This document shows positions 51,779 to 60,204 of a DNA stretch of 64,000 bases, piece after piece. Positions within the stretch are counted from its first letter, which is position 1, and the number at the start of each line of letters is the position of its first letter. The stretch spans positions 33,482 to 97,481 of the forward strand of contig UQXZ01000006.1 in assembly GCA_900545225.1 (NCBI GenBank). Reading direction: 5' to 3'. Made by a program: the position numbers and the translations under genes. Source of the DNA: an uncultured Eubacteriales bacterium (GTDB taxonomy: Bacteria; Bacillota; Clostridia; Lachnospirales; Lachnospiraceae). The notes beneath the pieces were generated by a model. The model saw only the letters and a program-made list of their open reading frames with translations. It was not told the origin of the DNA and ran no database searches.

Positions 51779-53113
51779 ATGGAATTTATTACTGAGGTTA
51801 AAAAGAAAGATACAGTCACATATGATGAAATTATTTCACAGAACCTTATCGGTAGTGAAGTAAAGGTTGTGGGTGCTATTCACAACATTAGAGACATGGC
51901 TGATGTGTCATTCGTAATTCTTAGACAGAGCAGAGGAATTATTCAGTGTACTCTTGAAGAGGGTAAGGCTAACCTTACAAAGAAGGATATCACTGAAGGC
52001 ATGACAGTTGAAATTACAGGTGTTGCTTCAAGCGAAGACCGTTCACCAAACGGATACGAAGTAAAGATTAGCAATATCAAGATCCTTTCAAAGCCAGCAA
52101 TTGCTCAGATGCCTGTTCCAATTAACAAGTGGAAGCTTAACACATCACTTGAGACAATTCTTAACCTTCGTCCTCTTACTCTCAGAAACTTAAGAGAAAG
52201 AGCGAAGTTCAGAATTCAGGAAGCTATCTGTAGAGGTTTCAGAGAGTATATGACTTCACAGAAGTTCGTAGAAATCCATACTCCTAAGATTTTAGCCCGT
52301 TCTGTAGAGAGTGGTGCAACAATGTTCAAGCTTGAGTACTTCGGTAAGCATGCTGTTCTTGCACAGAGCCCACAGACATATAAGCAGATGATGGTAGGTG
52401 TATTTGACAGAGTATTCGAGACAGGCCCTGTATTCAGAGCTGAGAAGCACAATACTCACAGACACCTTAACGAATATACATCTCTTGACTTTGAGTTAGG
52501 ATATATTGATTCATTTTACGATATTATGGAGCTTGAAACAGAGATGCTCCAGTATGTAATGGATCTTCTTAACAGAGAATACAAGAAGGAAATCGATACA
52601 CTTAAGATCGATATGCCAAATGTAGAGAAGATTCCTTACGTAAGATTTGATGAGGCTAAGAAGTTAGTTTCAGAGAAGTACAACAGAAACATCAAGAACC
52701 CATATGATCTTGAGCCTGAAGAAGAAGAGCTTATCAGCAAGTACTTCAAGGATGAGTACGGATGTGACTTCGTATTCGTTACACATTATCCATCAAAGAA
52801 GAGACCTTTCTACGCAATGGATGATCCTGCAGATCCAAAGTACACACTCAGCTTTGACCTTTTATTCAGAGGTATTGAGGTTACAACAGGTGGTCAGCGT
52901 ATTCATGACTATGAAGAACTTAAGGCTAAGATGGAAGACAGAAAGATGACAGAGGAAGGTATGGAGCCATACATGTCAATCTTTAAGTACGGAATGCCTC
53001 CACACGGTGGTCTCGGACTTGGTCTTGAAAGATTAACAATGAAGATGCTCGGTGAAGATAATGTTAGAGAAACAACACTCTTCCCAAGAGACTTAAGCAG
53101 AATCGAGCCATAA
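51779..53113 (+). CDS. aspS: Aspartate--tRNA(Asp/Asn) ligase, archaeal type (AspS2)
   Basis: A 444-residue class IIb synthetase of the archaeal/eukaryal AspRS type, shorter than bacterial AspRS (about 590) because it lacks the GAD insertion. The N-terminal OB anticodon-binding domain (about 20-105) is followed by motif 2 with GPVFRAEKHNTHRHLNEYTS, flexible loop and motif 3 as GGLGLGLERLTMKMLG, ending RETTLFPRDLSRIEP. AsnRS is related, but the overall pattern is AspRS. Such enzymes in Clostridia are usually non-discriminating or tRNA(Asn)-specific and make Asp-tRNA(Asn) for GatCAB, encoded directly downstream. It starts at ATG 51779 behind TAGGAG. Confidence 0.85.
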   Translation: MEFITEVKKKDTVTYDEIISQNLIGSEVKVVGAIHNIRDMADVSFVILRQSRGIIQCTLEEGKANLTKKDITEGMTVEITGVASSEDRSPNGYEVKISNIKILSKPAIAQMPVPINKWKLNTSLETILNLRPLTLRNLRERAKFRIQEAICRGFREYMTSQKFVEIHTPKILARSVESGATMFKLEYFGKHAVLAQSPQTYKQMMVGVFDRVFETGPVFRAEKHNTHRHLNEYTSLDFELGYIDSFYDIMELETEMLQYVMDLLNREYKKEIDTLKIDMPNVEKIPYVRFDEAKKLVSEKYNRNIKNPYDLEPEEEELISKYFKDEYGCDFVFVTHYPSKKRPFYAMDDPADPKYTLSFDLLFRGIEVTTGGQRIHDYEELKAKMEDRKMTEEGMEPYMSIFKYGMPPHGGLGLGLERLTMKMLGEDNVRETTLFPRDLSRIEP

Positions 53114-53197
53114 TTTAAAATATTGAATAGATTTTGTATATTTAAAATTCTCAGTATGGGAATTTAAATGTCATATTCATTTAAATTAATATAATTT

Positions 53198-53240
53198 AAA
53201 AATCTGAAGTATGCATGACGTATACTTCAGATTTTTATTT
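53198..53240 (+). terminator. Terminator between aspS and gatC
   Basis: AAAAATCTGAAGTAT (53198-53212) pairs with ATACTTCAGATTTTT (53222-53236), followed by ATTTTT. Strong. Confidence 0.9.
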
Positions 53241-53402
53241 TTCTGAAACACAATGCAAACATCTTTAAATATATGAAAGCATTGCTATTTATGTGGTGAT
53301 TTATTTTGTTTATTGTAATATAATATAAAGGTTAAATTAAGAAATAGTAAATATATTCATTTAAAACGTTTACTTGTAATCGAAAGGAATAAGGAGAAGC
53401 AT

Positions 53403-53693
53403 ATGTCTAACAAAATAGATGATGAAACTCTTGAATATGTTGGAATACTTGCAAAGCTCAACATTGATGGAGAAGAGAAGGAAAAAGCAAGAGCCGATAT
53501 GGAAAAGATGCTTGATTATGTTGATAAGCTTGCAGAGCTTGATACAAGTGAGGCAGAACCTCTCGTTCAGGCAATCGATTTGGAAAATGTCTTCAGAGAA
53601 GATGAAGTAACAAACGGTGATGACAGAGATAACATGCTTGCAAATGCACCTAAGAAAAAAGACGGTCAGTATGTTGTTCCAAGAACATTCTAA
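53403..53693 (+). CDS. gatC: Asp/Glu-tRNA amidotransferase subunit C
   Basis: GatC is the small subunit that wraps around GatA and stabilises the complex. The 96-residue protein shows the family pattern: ETLEYVGILAKLNIDGEEKE near the N-terminus, MLDYVDKLAELDTSEAEP, and the C-terminal REDEV followed by NAPKKKDGQYVVPRTF. It starts at ATG 53403 behind AAGGAGAAG. gatA follows after 78 nt and gatB after that, in the standard C-A-B order. Confidence 0.96.
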   Translation: MSNKIDDETLEYVGILAKLNIDGEEKEKARADMEKMLDYVDKLAELDTSEAEPLVQAIDLENVFREDEVTNGDDRDNMLANAPKKKDGQYVVPRTF

Positions 53694-53771
53694 AAATTTG
53701 CAGATATTTAAAATTTAAAATTTTATTAATGGACAAATTAATATTAATACATAAATTAAGGGGACTGAAAT

Positions 53772-55247
53772 ATGAATTTAATGGATTTAACGGCTGTAGA
53801 GCTTGGTAAAAAAATCAAATCAGGCGAAACATCAGCGGTTGAAGCGGCAAAGGAGAGTATCGCAAGCATTAACAAATTAGAGTCTAAGATTAATGCATTT
53901 GTTACTGTTATTGATGAAAAGAAAATATTAGAAGCCGCAGATAATGTACAGAAGAGAATTGAAGCAGGTGAGCTTACAGGACCTCTCGCAGGTGTACCTG
54001 TTGCTATTAAGGATAACATGTGTACAAACGGAATCCTTACAACATGTTCTTCAAAGATTCTTGGTAACTTTGTACCTCCATATACAGCTACAGCTGTAGA
54101 GAATTTAGAAAATGCAGGTGCAATTATTGTTGGTAAGACAAACATGGATGAGTTCGCCATGGGTTCTACAACAGAGACATCATTCTACGGAGCTACAGCA
54201 AACCCTTGGGATACAACAAAGGTTCCTGGTGGTTCATCAGGTGGTTCTGCAGCTGCAGTAGCTGCTAATGAAGTACCATTTGCACTTGGTTCAGATACAG
54301 GTGGTTCAATCAGACAGCCAAGTTCATACTGTGGTGTTACAGGTATGAAACCAACATACGGTACAGTAAGCCGTTATGGTCTTATTGCATACGGTTCATC
54401 ATTAGATCAGATCGGACCTATTGCTAAGGATGTAGCTGACGTTGCAGCTGCTTTAGAGGCTATTGCGTCACATGACAAGAAGGACTCTACATCAGTTAAC
54501 AGACAGAATACAGAATTTACAAAGATGCTTGAGGGCGGAGTTAAGGGCTTAAAGATTGGTATTCCTAAGGATTACTTCTCAGACGGTCTTAATCCTGAAG
54601 TAAGAGATGCAGTTCTCAATGCAGCTGAAGTATTAAAGAGCTTAGGCGCTGTAGTTGAAGAATTCGACTTAAGCTTAGTTGATTATGCTATTCCTGCATA
54701 CTATGTAATCGCATCAGCTGAGGCAAGCTCAAACCTTGCAAGATTTGACGGTGTAAAATACGGTTACAGAACACCTGAATATGAAGAACTTCATGAAATG
54801 TATAAGAAGACAAGAACAGAGGGCTTTGGTTCTGAGGTTAAGAGAAGAATTATGCTCGGTTCTTTCGTATTAAGTTCAGGTTACTATGATGCTTACTATA
54901 TTAAGGCTCTTAAGACAAAGTCATTAATTAAGCAGGCATTCAACAAGGCATTTTTAAAGTATGACTGTATCCTTGGTCCTGTTGCTCCTACAACAGCTCC
55001 AAAGATTGGTTCATCACTTGCAGATCCAATCAGCATGTACCTTGGCGATATCTATACAATTTCTGCAAACCTTGCAGGTCTTCCTGGTATTTCACTTCCA
55101 TGTGGATTTGATAAGGACGGAATGCCAATCGGTATGCAGCTTTTAGGTGACTGCTTCGCAGAGGATAAGATCCTCAGAGCAGCATATGCATTTGAGCAGA
55201 CAAGAGAATACAAAAACAGTCCATTAGCAGAAGGAAAGGAGGCATAA
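53772..55247 (+). CDS. gatA: Asp/Glu-tRNA amidotransferase subunit A
   Basis: GatA is the amidase that releases ammonia from glutamine for transfer to Asp- or Glu-tRNA. The 491-residue protein carries the amidase-signature Ser-cisSer-Lys triad: Lys in GVPVAIKDNMC (about residue 79), the Gly/Ser loop VPGGSSGGSAAAVAA and SDTGGSIRQPSSYCG with the nucleophile Ser. It starts at ATG 53772. gatB begins 4 nt after its stop, with the AAGGAGG inside the end of gatA, so A and B are tightly coupled. Confidence 0.98.
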   Translation: MNLMDLTAVELGKKIKSGETSAVEAAKESIASINKLESKINAFVTVIDEKKILEAADNVQKRIEAGELTGPLAGVPVAIKDNMCTNGILTTCSSKILGNFVPPYTATAVENLENAGAIIVGKTNMDEFAMGSTTETSFYGATANPWDTTKVPGGSSGGSAAAVAANEVPFALGSDTGGSIRQPSSYCGVTGMKPTYGTVSRYGLIAYGSSLDQIGPIAKDVADVAAALEAIASHDKKDSTSVNRQNTEFTKMLEGGVKGLKIGIPKDYFSDGLNPEVRDAVLNAAEVLKSLGAVVEEFDLSLVDYAIPAYYVIASAEASSNLARFDGVKYGYRTPEYEELHEMYKKTRTEGFGSEVKRRIMLGSFVLSSGYYDAYYIKALKTKSLIKQAFNKAFLKYDCILGPVAPTTAPKIGSSLADPISMYLGDIYTISANLAGLPGISLPCGFDKDGMPIGMQLLGDCFAEDKILRAAYAFEQTREYKNSPLAEGKEA

Positions 55248-55251
55248 AAAC

Positions 55252-56679
55252 ATGAAACAGTATGAAACAGTCATCGGTCTTGAAGTTCACGTAGAGCTTG
55301 CAACAAAGACAAAGATTTTCTGCGGTTGTACAACTAAGTTCGGTGGAGAAAAGAATACACATACTTGCCCTGTATGTGCCGGCCTCCCTGGTTCACTTCC
55401 TGTACTTAACAAGCAGGTTGTTGAATATGCAATGGCAGTAGGTCTTGCTACTAACTGTACAATCAACCAGAACTGCAGATTCGACAGAAAGAACTATTTC
55501 TATCCTGATAACCCACAGGATTATCAGATTTCCCAGTTATATGAACCAATCTGCTTAAATGGTCATGTAGACATTGAAGTAAATGGTGTAAAGAAGTCTA
55601 TCGGTATCCATGAGATCCATATGGAAGAAGATGCCGGTAAGCTTATCCATGATGAGTGGGAAGATGCTTCACTTGTAGACTTTAACCGTTCTGGTGTACC
55701 TCTTATCGAGATCGTTTCTGAACCGGATATGAGATCAGCAGACGAAGTTATCGCTTATCTTGAAACACTCAGAACTACAATCCAGTATCTTGGTGCATCT
55801 GACTGTAAGTTACAGGAAGGTTCTATGAGAGCTGACGTTAACGTATCTGTAAGAGAAGTTGGTTCTACAGAGTTCGGTACAAGAACAGAAATGAAGAACC
55901 TTAACTCATTCAAGGCTATTGCTCATGCAATCGCTGGAGAAAGAGAAAGACAGATCGAGCTTATTGAAGATGGTAAGCAGGTTATCCAGGAAACAAGAAG
56001 ATGGGATGACAACAAAGAGACTTCATTCTCAATGCGTTCAAAGGAAGATGCTCAGGACTATAGATATTTCCCAGAGCCAGACCTTCCAGGAATCCACATT
56101 TCAGATGAATGGATCGAGAGAGTTAAGGCAAGAGAGCCTGAATTCAAGGCAGCTAAACAGGCGAGATATGTTGCAGAATACGGAATTCCTGAATATGATG
56201 CTGACATCATTACAGGTTCTAAGAAGATGGCTTCTATCTTCGAGGAAGCAACAGCTATCTGCAATGAGCCTAAGAAGGTTGCTAACTGGCTTATGGTTGA
56301 TACTTTAAGACTTCTCAAGGAGCGTGAAATGGATGCAATTGACATTTCATTCTCACCTGAGAATCTTGCAAAGCTTGTTAAGTTAACAGAGGCTGGTACA
56401 ATCAACAGCTCTGTTGCCAAGGAAGTATTTGAAAAGGTATTTGACGAGAATATCGATCCTGATGCTTACGTTAAGGAGCATGGCCTTGCACAGGTAAATG
56501 ACGAAGGACTTCTTCGTGATACAGTTGCTAAGGTTATCGAAGAGAATCCACAGTCTGTTGAGGATTACAGAAACGGTAAGGAAAAGGCAATCGGATTCCT
56601 TGTTGGTCAGACAATGAAGGCCATGAAGGGTAAAGCTAACCCTGGTATGGTTAATCAGATTCTTAAAGAGTTATTATAA
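55252..56679 (+). CDS. gatB: Asp/Glu-tRNA amidotransferase subunit B
   Basis: GatB phosphorylates the tRNA-bound carboxylate and accepts ammonia channelled from GatA. The 475-residue protein has the N-terminal ETVIGLEVHVELATKTKIFC and the zinc Cys set (CGCTTKF, HTCPVCAGLPGSLPVLN), the kinase-cradle YFYPDNPQDYQISQ, EGSMRADVNVSVR and KNLNSFKAIAHAI, then the helical and YqeY-like tail ending MVNQILKELL. It starts at ATG 55252 and ends the operon at a terminator. Confidence 0.98.
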   Translation: MKQYETVIGLEVHVELATKTKIFCGCTTKFGGEKNTHTCPVCAGLPGSLPVLNKQVVEYAMAVGLATNCTINQNCRFDRKNYFYPDNPQDYQISQLYEPICLNGHVDIEVNGVKKSIGIHEIHMEEDAGKLIHDEWEDASLVDFNRSGVPLIEIVSEPDMRSADEVIAYLETLRTTIQYLGASDCKLQEGSMRADVNVSVREVGSTEFGTRTEMKNLNSFKAIAHAIAGERERQIELIEDGKQVIQETRRWDDNKETSFSMRSKEDAQDYRYFPEPDLPGIHISDEWIERVKAREPEFKAAKQARYVAEYGIPEYDADIITGSKKMASIFEEATAICNEPKKVANWLMVDTLRLLKEREMDAIDISFSPENLAKLVKLTEAGTINSSVAKEVFEKVFDENIDPDAYVKEHGLAQVNDEGLLRDTVAKVIEENPQSVEDYRNGKEKAIGFLVGQTMKAMKGKANPGMVNQILKELL

Positions 56680-56732
56680 TTGCAGGATAGTGACGAAAGT
56701 TTTAATTGCGATTATAAATAATAAATGAATAG

Positions 56733-56808
56733 AACACGGATAAGACTCGGCATACATGTGAGATATGTTGCACATGTTATACATTAAGAGTTTTATCCGT
56801 GTTTTTTA
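56733..56808 (+). terminator. gatCAB terminator
   Basis: AACACGGATAA (56733-56743) pairs with TTATCCGTGTT (56793-56803), followed by TTTTATG; a secondary stem may form in the long loop. Confidence 0.8.
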
Positions 56809-57157
56809 TGTTTTATAATTTTCTTGAAACAGCTCGGAATCTTTTCTGAAGTTTTATATTTTAAAATGTTCTGTTATTTTAATTTAAAACACTTCATAAA
56901 TATAAGACATTGTATATTGATATGCAGAAAAAATTATATTAGTATACAGACATAATTTATTCTTTTTATTTTATTTTGTGCATTTCGCACGTTTTCCATT
57001 TCTTAAGTTTGAAACTATTATTTTTTGGTTAAATCTATTGATTTTGTCTATTGATTTTGTCTATTGATTAAATTTATTAATTTAGTCAGTTTATTCAAAT
57101 TGCTGATTTGGTCGACAGATTATCTTTTTGATTTATTCCATGTTTGTTTTGTTTTTC
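56809..57157. other. AT-rich intergenic region
   Basis: About 350 nt of very T-rich DNA with no gene. It contains a 13-bp tandem repeat at 57035-57069. Nothing else is recognised. Confidence 0.5.
57035..57069. repeat. 13-bp tandem repeat
   Basis: CTATTGATTTTGT at 57035-57047 and 57048-57060, and a partial CTATTGATT at 57061-57069; degenerate T-rich relatives continue downstream. Confidence 0.85.
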
Positions 57158-57170
57158 AGGAGGTCTCTTA

Positions 57171-57362
57171 TTGTACAGTTATTTTAATGAGCATTTTATT
57201 AACGATATGTATGACAAATACAGCAAATCCAGTATAATCTGCGAGGATGAAAGTGAATATATGTATAACAGATATCACGCGTGTGATGGAAATGTAGTTA
57301 TGGTTGTGGAAGTGGGGGATGATTCAAATTTGCAAAATAGCAATTTGAAAAATCCTGATTGA
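57171..57362 (+). CDS. Small uncharacterised protein (63 residues)
   Basis: A perfect AGGAGG (57158-57163) is followed 7 nt later by TTG 57171, which opens a 63-codon frame to TGA 57362. The acidic, Tyr- and Asp-rich protein (YSYFNEHFINDMYDKYSKSS, then ECEDESEYMYNRYHACD-like text and a hydrophobic GNVVMVVEVGDD) has no known motif. The exact text at residue 24 onward is ICEDESEYMYNRY. It ends in an Asn-rich LQNSNLKNPD. An ATG at 57144 lies upstream of the RBS. It is an orphan in AT-rich DNA and may be a real small gene or chance; the RBS favours the former. Confidence 0.45.
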   Translation: MYSYFNEHFINDMYDKYSKSSIICEDESEYMYNRYHACDGNVVMVVEVGDDSNLQNSNLKNPD

Positions 57363-57396
57363 TGAGATTAAAATCCATATAATCCGAATTAACGAA

Positions 57397-57425
57397 ATAT
57401 GAATTTATGAGATTCAAATTCATAT
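57397..57425. repeat. 10-bp inverted repeat
   Basis: ATATGAATTT (57397-57406) and AAATTCATAT (57416-57425) with a 9-nt loop, in the 258-nt gap before degV. No T-run; purpose unknown. The rest of the gap is AT-rich, with TATAAT near 57549 as a possible degV -10. Confidence 0.4.
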
Positions 57426-57620
57426 AATCTATATTGAAATTTAGAAGAAAAATAAAAATTTCACCATAAACTTTAATTCGACAACATTTTTAATTATAAA
57501 CTTTATATTAATAAATCCATATTATGTAGTAATAGAAACCACATCTTGTTATAATGGAAAATGTAATTTTAATTTAGAATTAGGTATAGAACACAACTAT
57601 ATACATTTGACAGGAGCAAT

Positions 57621-58496
57621 ATGAAAAAAATTATTATAACAACTGAGAGCGGTTCGGATGTTCCTAAACATTTAGCAGAGAAATATGACATAAGAATTAT
57701 TCCTATGCATGTGGTTATGGACGGCAAGTCATATGATGATGGTGTTACGGATCCTGACGTTGTATTTGAATATTTCGAAAAGACAGGTAAAGTTCCTACT
57801 ACATCATGTGTAAACATTCAGGAATATACAGATTTCTTTAACAAAATTAAGGAAGAAAATCCTGACTGCTTTATTTTCCACTTTGCCTATGCATCAAGAT
57901 CAAGTGCAACATATGAAGCATGTCATATTGCATTAAATCAGGGAGATTTCAAAAACATTTTCCTTATAGATACAAAGAGCGTTTCAGGTGGATGTACAGC
58001 TTACATCATGGAAGCTGTTAAGCATATCGATAATTACACAGGTGCGACTGAAACAGATGAAGACTGCATTAAGCTTGGTCAGGAACTTGTTAAGATTGCA
58101 GACAAGATTGAATGTAACTTCATTCCTGCTACATTAGAGTATCTTAAGGCAGGCGGAAGAGTTTCTAACGCAAAGGCACTTATCGCAGGTATTTTAAAGC
58201 TTCATCCTCTTATTGAGATTAATGAAGAAGGTGTTCTTGTGGCATCTAAGAAATACAGAGGAAACATGGCAAAAGTATGCGATAAGTTCTTACCTGAGTT
58301 CTTTGAGAAGTTTGACCTTAATAAGGACATTATTTACTTAATGTATGGTAAGGGATTAGATCAGAGTGTTCTTGACAGAATGAAGGAATTAGCTTTTGAA
58401 TATGGCTTTAAGAACGTTGAATACGTAATGACAGGATGTGTTATTTCATGTCATGGTGGTAAGGGCGCTATTGGTCTTGCCGGCGTAAAGAACTGA
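57621..58496 (+). CDS. DegV family fatty-acid-binding protein
   Basis: A 291-residue DegV (FakB-like) protein. These bind a fatty acid between two domains and, as FakB, present it to the kinase FakA for use in phospholipid synthesis. The N-terminal IIITTESGSDVPKHLAEKY, the PTTSCVNIQEYTDFF segment with the conserved Thr/Ser of the acyl carboxylate site, LIDTKSVSGGC, and TLEYLKAGGRVSNAK are typical. It starts at ATG 57621 behind ACAGGAG. It is monocistronic, so a FakA partner, if any, lies elsewhere. Which fatty acid it prefers cannot be predicted. Confidence 0.92.
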   Translation: MKKIIITTESGSDVPKHLAEKYDIRIIPMHVVMDGKSYDDGVTDPDVVFEYFEKTGKVPTTSCVNIQEYTDFFNKIKEENPDCFIFHFAYASRSSATYEACHIALNQGDFKNIFLIDTKSVSGGCTAYIMEAVKHIDNYTGATETDEDCIKLGQELVKIADKIECNFIPATLEYLKAGGRVSNAKALIAGILKLHPLIEINEEGVLVASKKYRGNMAKVCDKFLPEFFEKFDLNKDIIYLMYGKGLDQSVLDRMKELAFEYGFKNVEYVMTGCVISCHGGKGAIGLAGVKN

Positions 58497-58573
58497 TTAA
58501 AGAGTTCATTAAAGAATGGATGATAAATTGATTTAATTTAGTTTAAATAATCAATTAAATACTATAATTAAAT

Positions 58574-58615
58574 AAAAACAGCCGAAGCATTTAGTATGTT
58601 TCGGCTGTTTATTTC
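58574..58615. terminator. Bidirectional terminator between degV and murE-like
   Basis: AAACAGCCGAA (58576-58586) pairs with TTCGGCTGTTT (58600-58610), flanked by A- and T-runs on both sides, serving the two convergent genes. Confidence 0.9.
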
Positions 58616-58619
58616 TTTA

Positions 58620-60203
58620 TCAGATATTTTCCTCTACAACAGTAGAATCTGACTTGTAAGGTATATGTGTACCCTTAAACTTAGAGAATTTCTCGCTTCC
58701 TTTACCAAGGATGGCGATAAGTGCTTTTTTGCCCTTATTGTCAGCAATGGCCTTCTTTATTGCAGTTTCTCTGTCAGGAATTATTTCATATGTTGCAGTT
58801 CCTTCAGGGATATATCTAGCAATATCCTCACAAATTTCTGTAGGATCTTCGAAATCAGGATCCTCTTCAGTGAGATATAAGTGGTGAGCGTATGTTCCAC
58901 AGAGTTTACCGATATCTTCACGGCGTAAATGATTCTTTCCTGCAGCACCGATTACAATGTTGATAATATAATCGCTGTAATCAGTTTCAACTGACTTTAA
59001 GAACTCCTCAAGAGTAAGTCTGTTATGTGCATAATCTACGATGATTACATTTTCTCCGCTGTTGTAGATATTCATTCTACCCGGAACAAATACATTTGAA
59101 ATTCCTTTTCTGATATCTGATACACAGATATCTGCTTCAAATGCAGCAGTAACGGCAGCAGTGGCATTAACTAAGTTAAAGAATCCTGTAAGGTTAGTTG
59201 TAAATTCAAAGTCTCCCTTGATAGGTGTACTTACTGTAAATGAATATCCTTCTGAACCAAGACTCTTATACTTTGTAGTTTTGTAAATGTTAAGCTGTCT
59301 GCCAAGTTTCTGCTGAAGTTCGCTGATTGTTCTTCTGCCTTCATAAGTTGCGATTGTCTCTTCGCATCCGCAGTTTGCATCTGATTCAGTATAATCTACA
59401 TCGAATAAGATAAGATTACAGTCGCTTTCAGAAGCTGTTTCAAGAATTGAATCAAGTTCCTTAGTTCTTGAATATACAAGCATTGTACGGCTGTTTTTGA
59501 TAAGTTCAAGCTTGCAGCTACGGTAGTGCTCATATGATGGATGCTCAGGACCGCCGATATGATCCTTGTCGATATTCATGAAAATACCGATATCAAATAT
59601 CTGGTCATAAACTCTGTTAACACTATAAGCCTGAGAAGAAACTTCCATAGTTACATATGGAATATCATTTTCCTTTGCCTCAGCAAATAATTCCTGAAGC
59701 TTAAGTGACTCAGGTGTAGTATTTTCAGCTTCTTTATGAACAGTTCCGCAATATGTTTCATTTGTTGAAATGATACCTGTCTCTTTTTTGGCATTGGCAT
59801 CACAGATACTGTGAATCATATATGTAGTAGTTGTCTTACCTGCAGTTCCTGTAATTCCTGTAAGGAAAAATGACTGTGATGGTCTGTCATAAAAATGTAT
59901 TGCAAGTACTGAAAGTGCCTTTGTAGCGCTGTTTACCTGTACAAATGGAACTGTATCAACATATTCGTCATAATATTTTTCTGAAACAAATCCTATAGCT
60001 TTGCTTTCAACGGCCATCTTAAGGTAATCATCCTTAAATGCAACACCTTTACATATGAAAAATGTCTTATCATCTACATTTCTTGAATCATAAGTAAGCT
60101 TCTCAATAACTGTATTGTCATCATCTTTTATATTAGTAGTGATTAGTAATTTATATTTCTTTAAAATCTGCTTTATCTCGGAAAGCGTAAGTGAATAACT
60201 CAT
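58620..60203 (-). CDS. MurE-type UDP-MurNAc-tripeptide synthetase (substrate uncertain)
   Basis: A 527-residue Mur ligase with MurE layout: an N-terminal UDP-binding domain (about 1-110), the ATP-binding ITGTAGKTTTTYMIHSI (about 116-132), the central TPESLKLQELF and VTMEVSSQAYSVNRV, MNIDKDHIGGPEHPS, and the C-terminal domain. MurE adds the third amino acid to UDP-MurNAc-Ala-Glu. DAP-adding enzymes have DNPR in the C-terminal domain; here the site reads LTEEDPDFEDP (about residue 447), so classical meso-DAP specificity is doubtful. It may be a paralogue for another amino acid or another Mur-type reaction. The start is ATG 60203 (minus strand) behind AAAGGAA, 1 nt past coaBC. Confidence 0.8.
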   Translation of the reverse strand: MSYSLTLSEIKQILKKYKLLITTNIKDDDNTVIEKLTYDSRNVDDKTFFICKGVAFKDDYLKMAVESKAIGFVSEKYYDEYVDTVPFVQVNSATKALSVLAIHFYDRPSQSFFLTGITGTAGKTTTTYMIHSICDANAKKETGIISTNETYCGTVHKEAENTTPESLKLQELFAEAKENDIPYVTMEVSSQAYSVNRVYDQIFDIGIFMNIDKDHIGGPEHPSYEHYRSCKLELIKNSRTMLVYSRTKELDSILETASESDCNLILFDVDYTESDANCGCEETIATYEGRRTISELQQKLGRQLNIYKTTKYKSLGSEGYSFTVSTPIKGDFEFTTNLTGFFNLVNATAAVTAAFEADICVSDIRKGISNVFVPGRMNIYNSGENVIIVDYAHNRLTLEEFLKSVETDYSDYIINIVIGAAGKNHLRREDIGKLCGTYAHHLYLTEEDPDFEDPTEICEDIARYIPEGTATYEIIPDRETAIKKAIADNKGKKALIAILGKGSEKFSKFKGTHIPYKSDSTVVEENI

Positions 60204-60204
60204 T

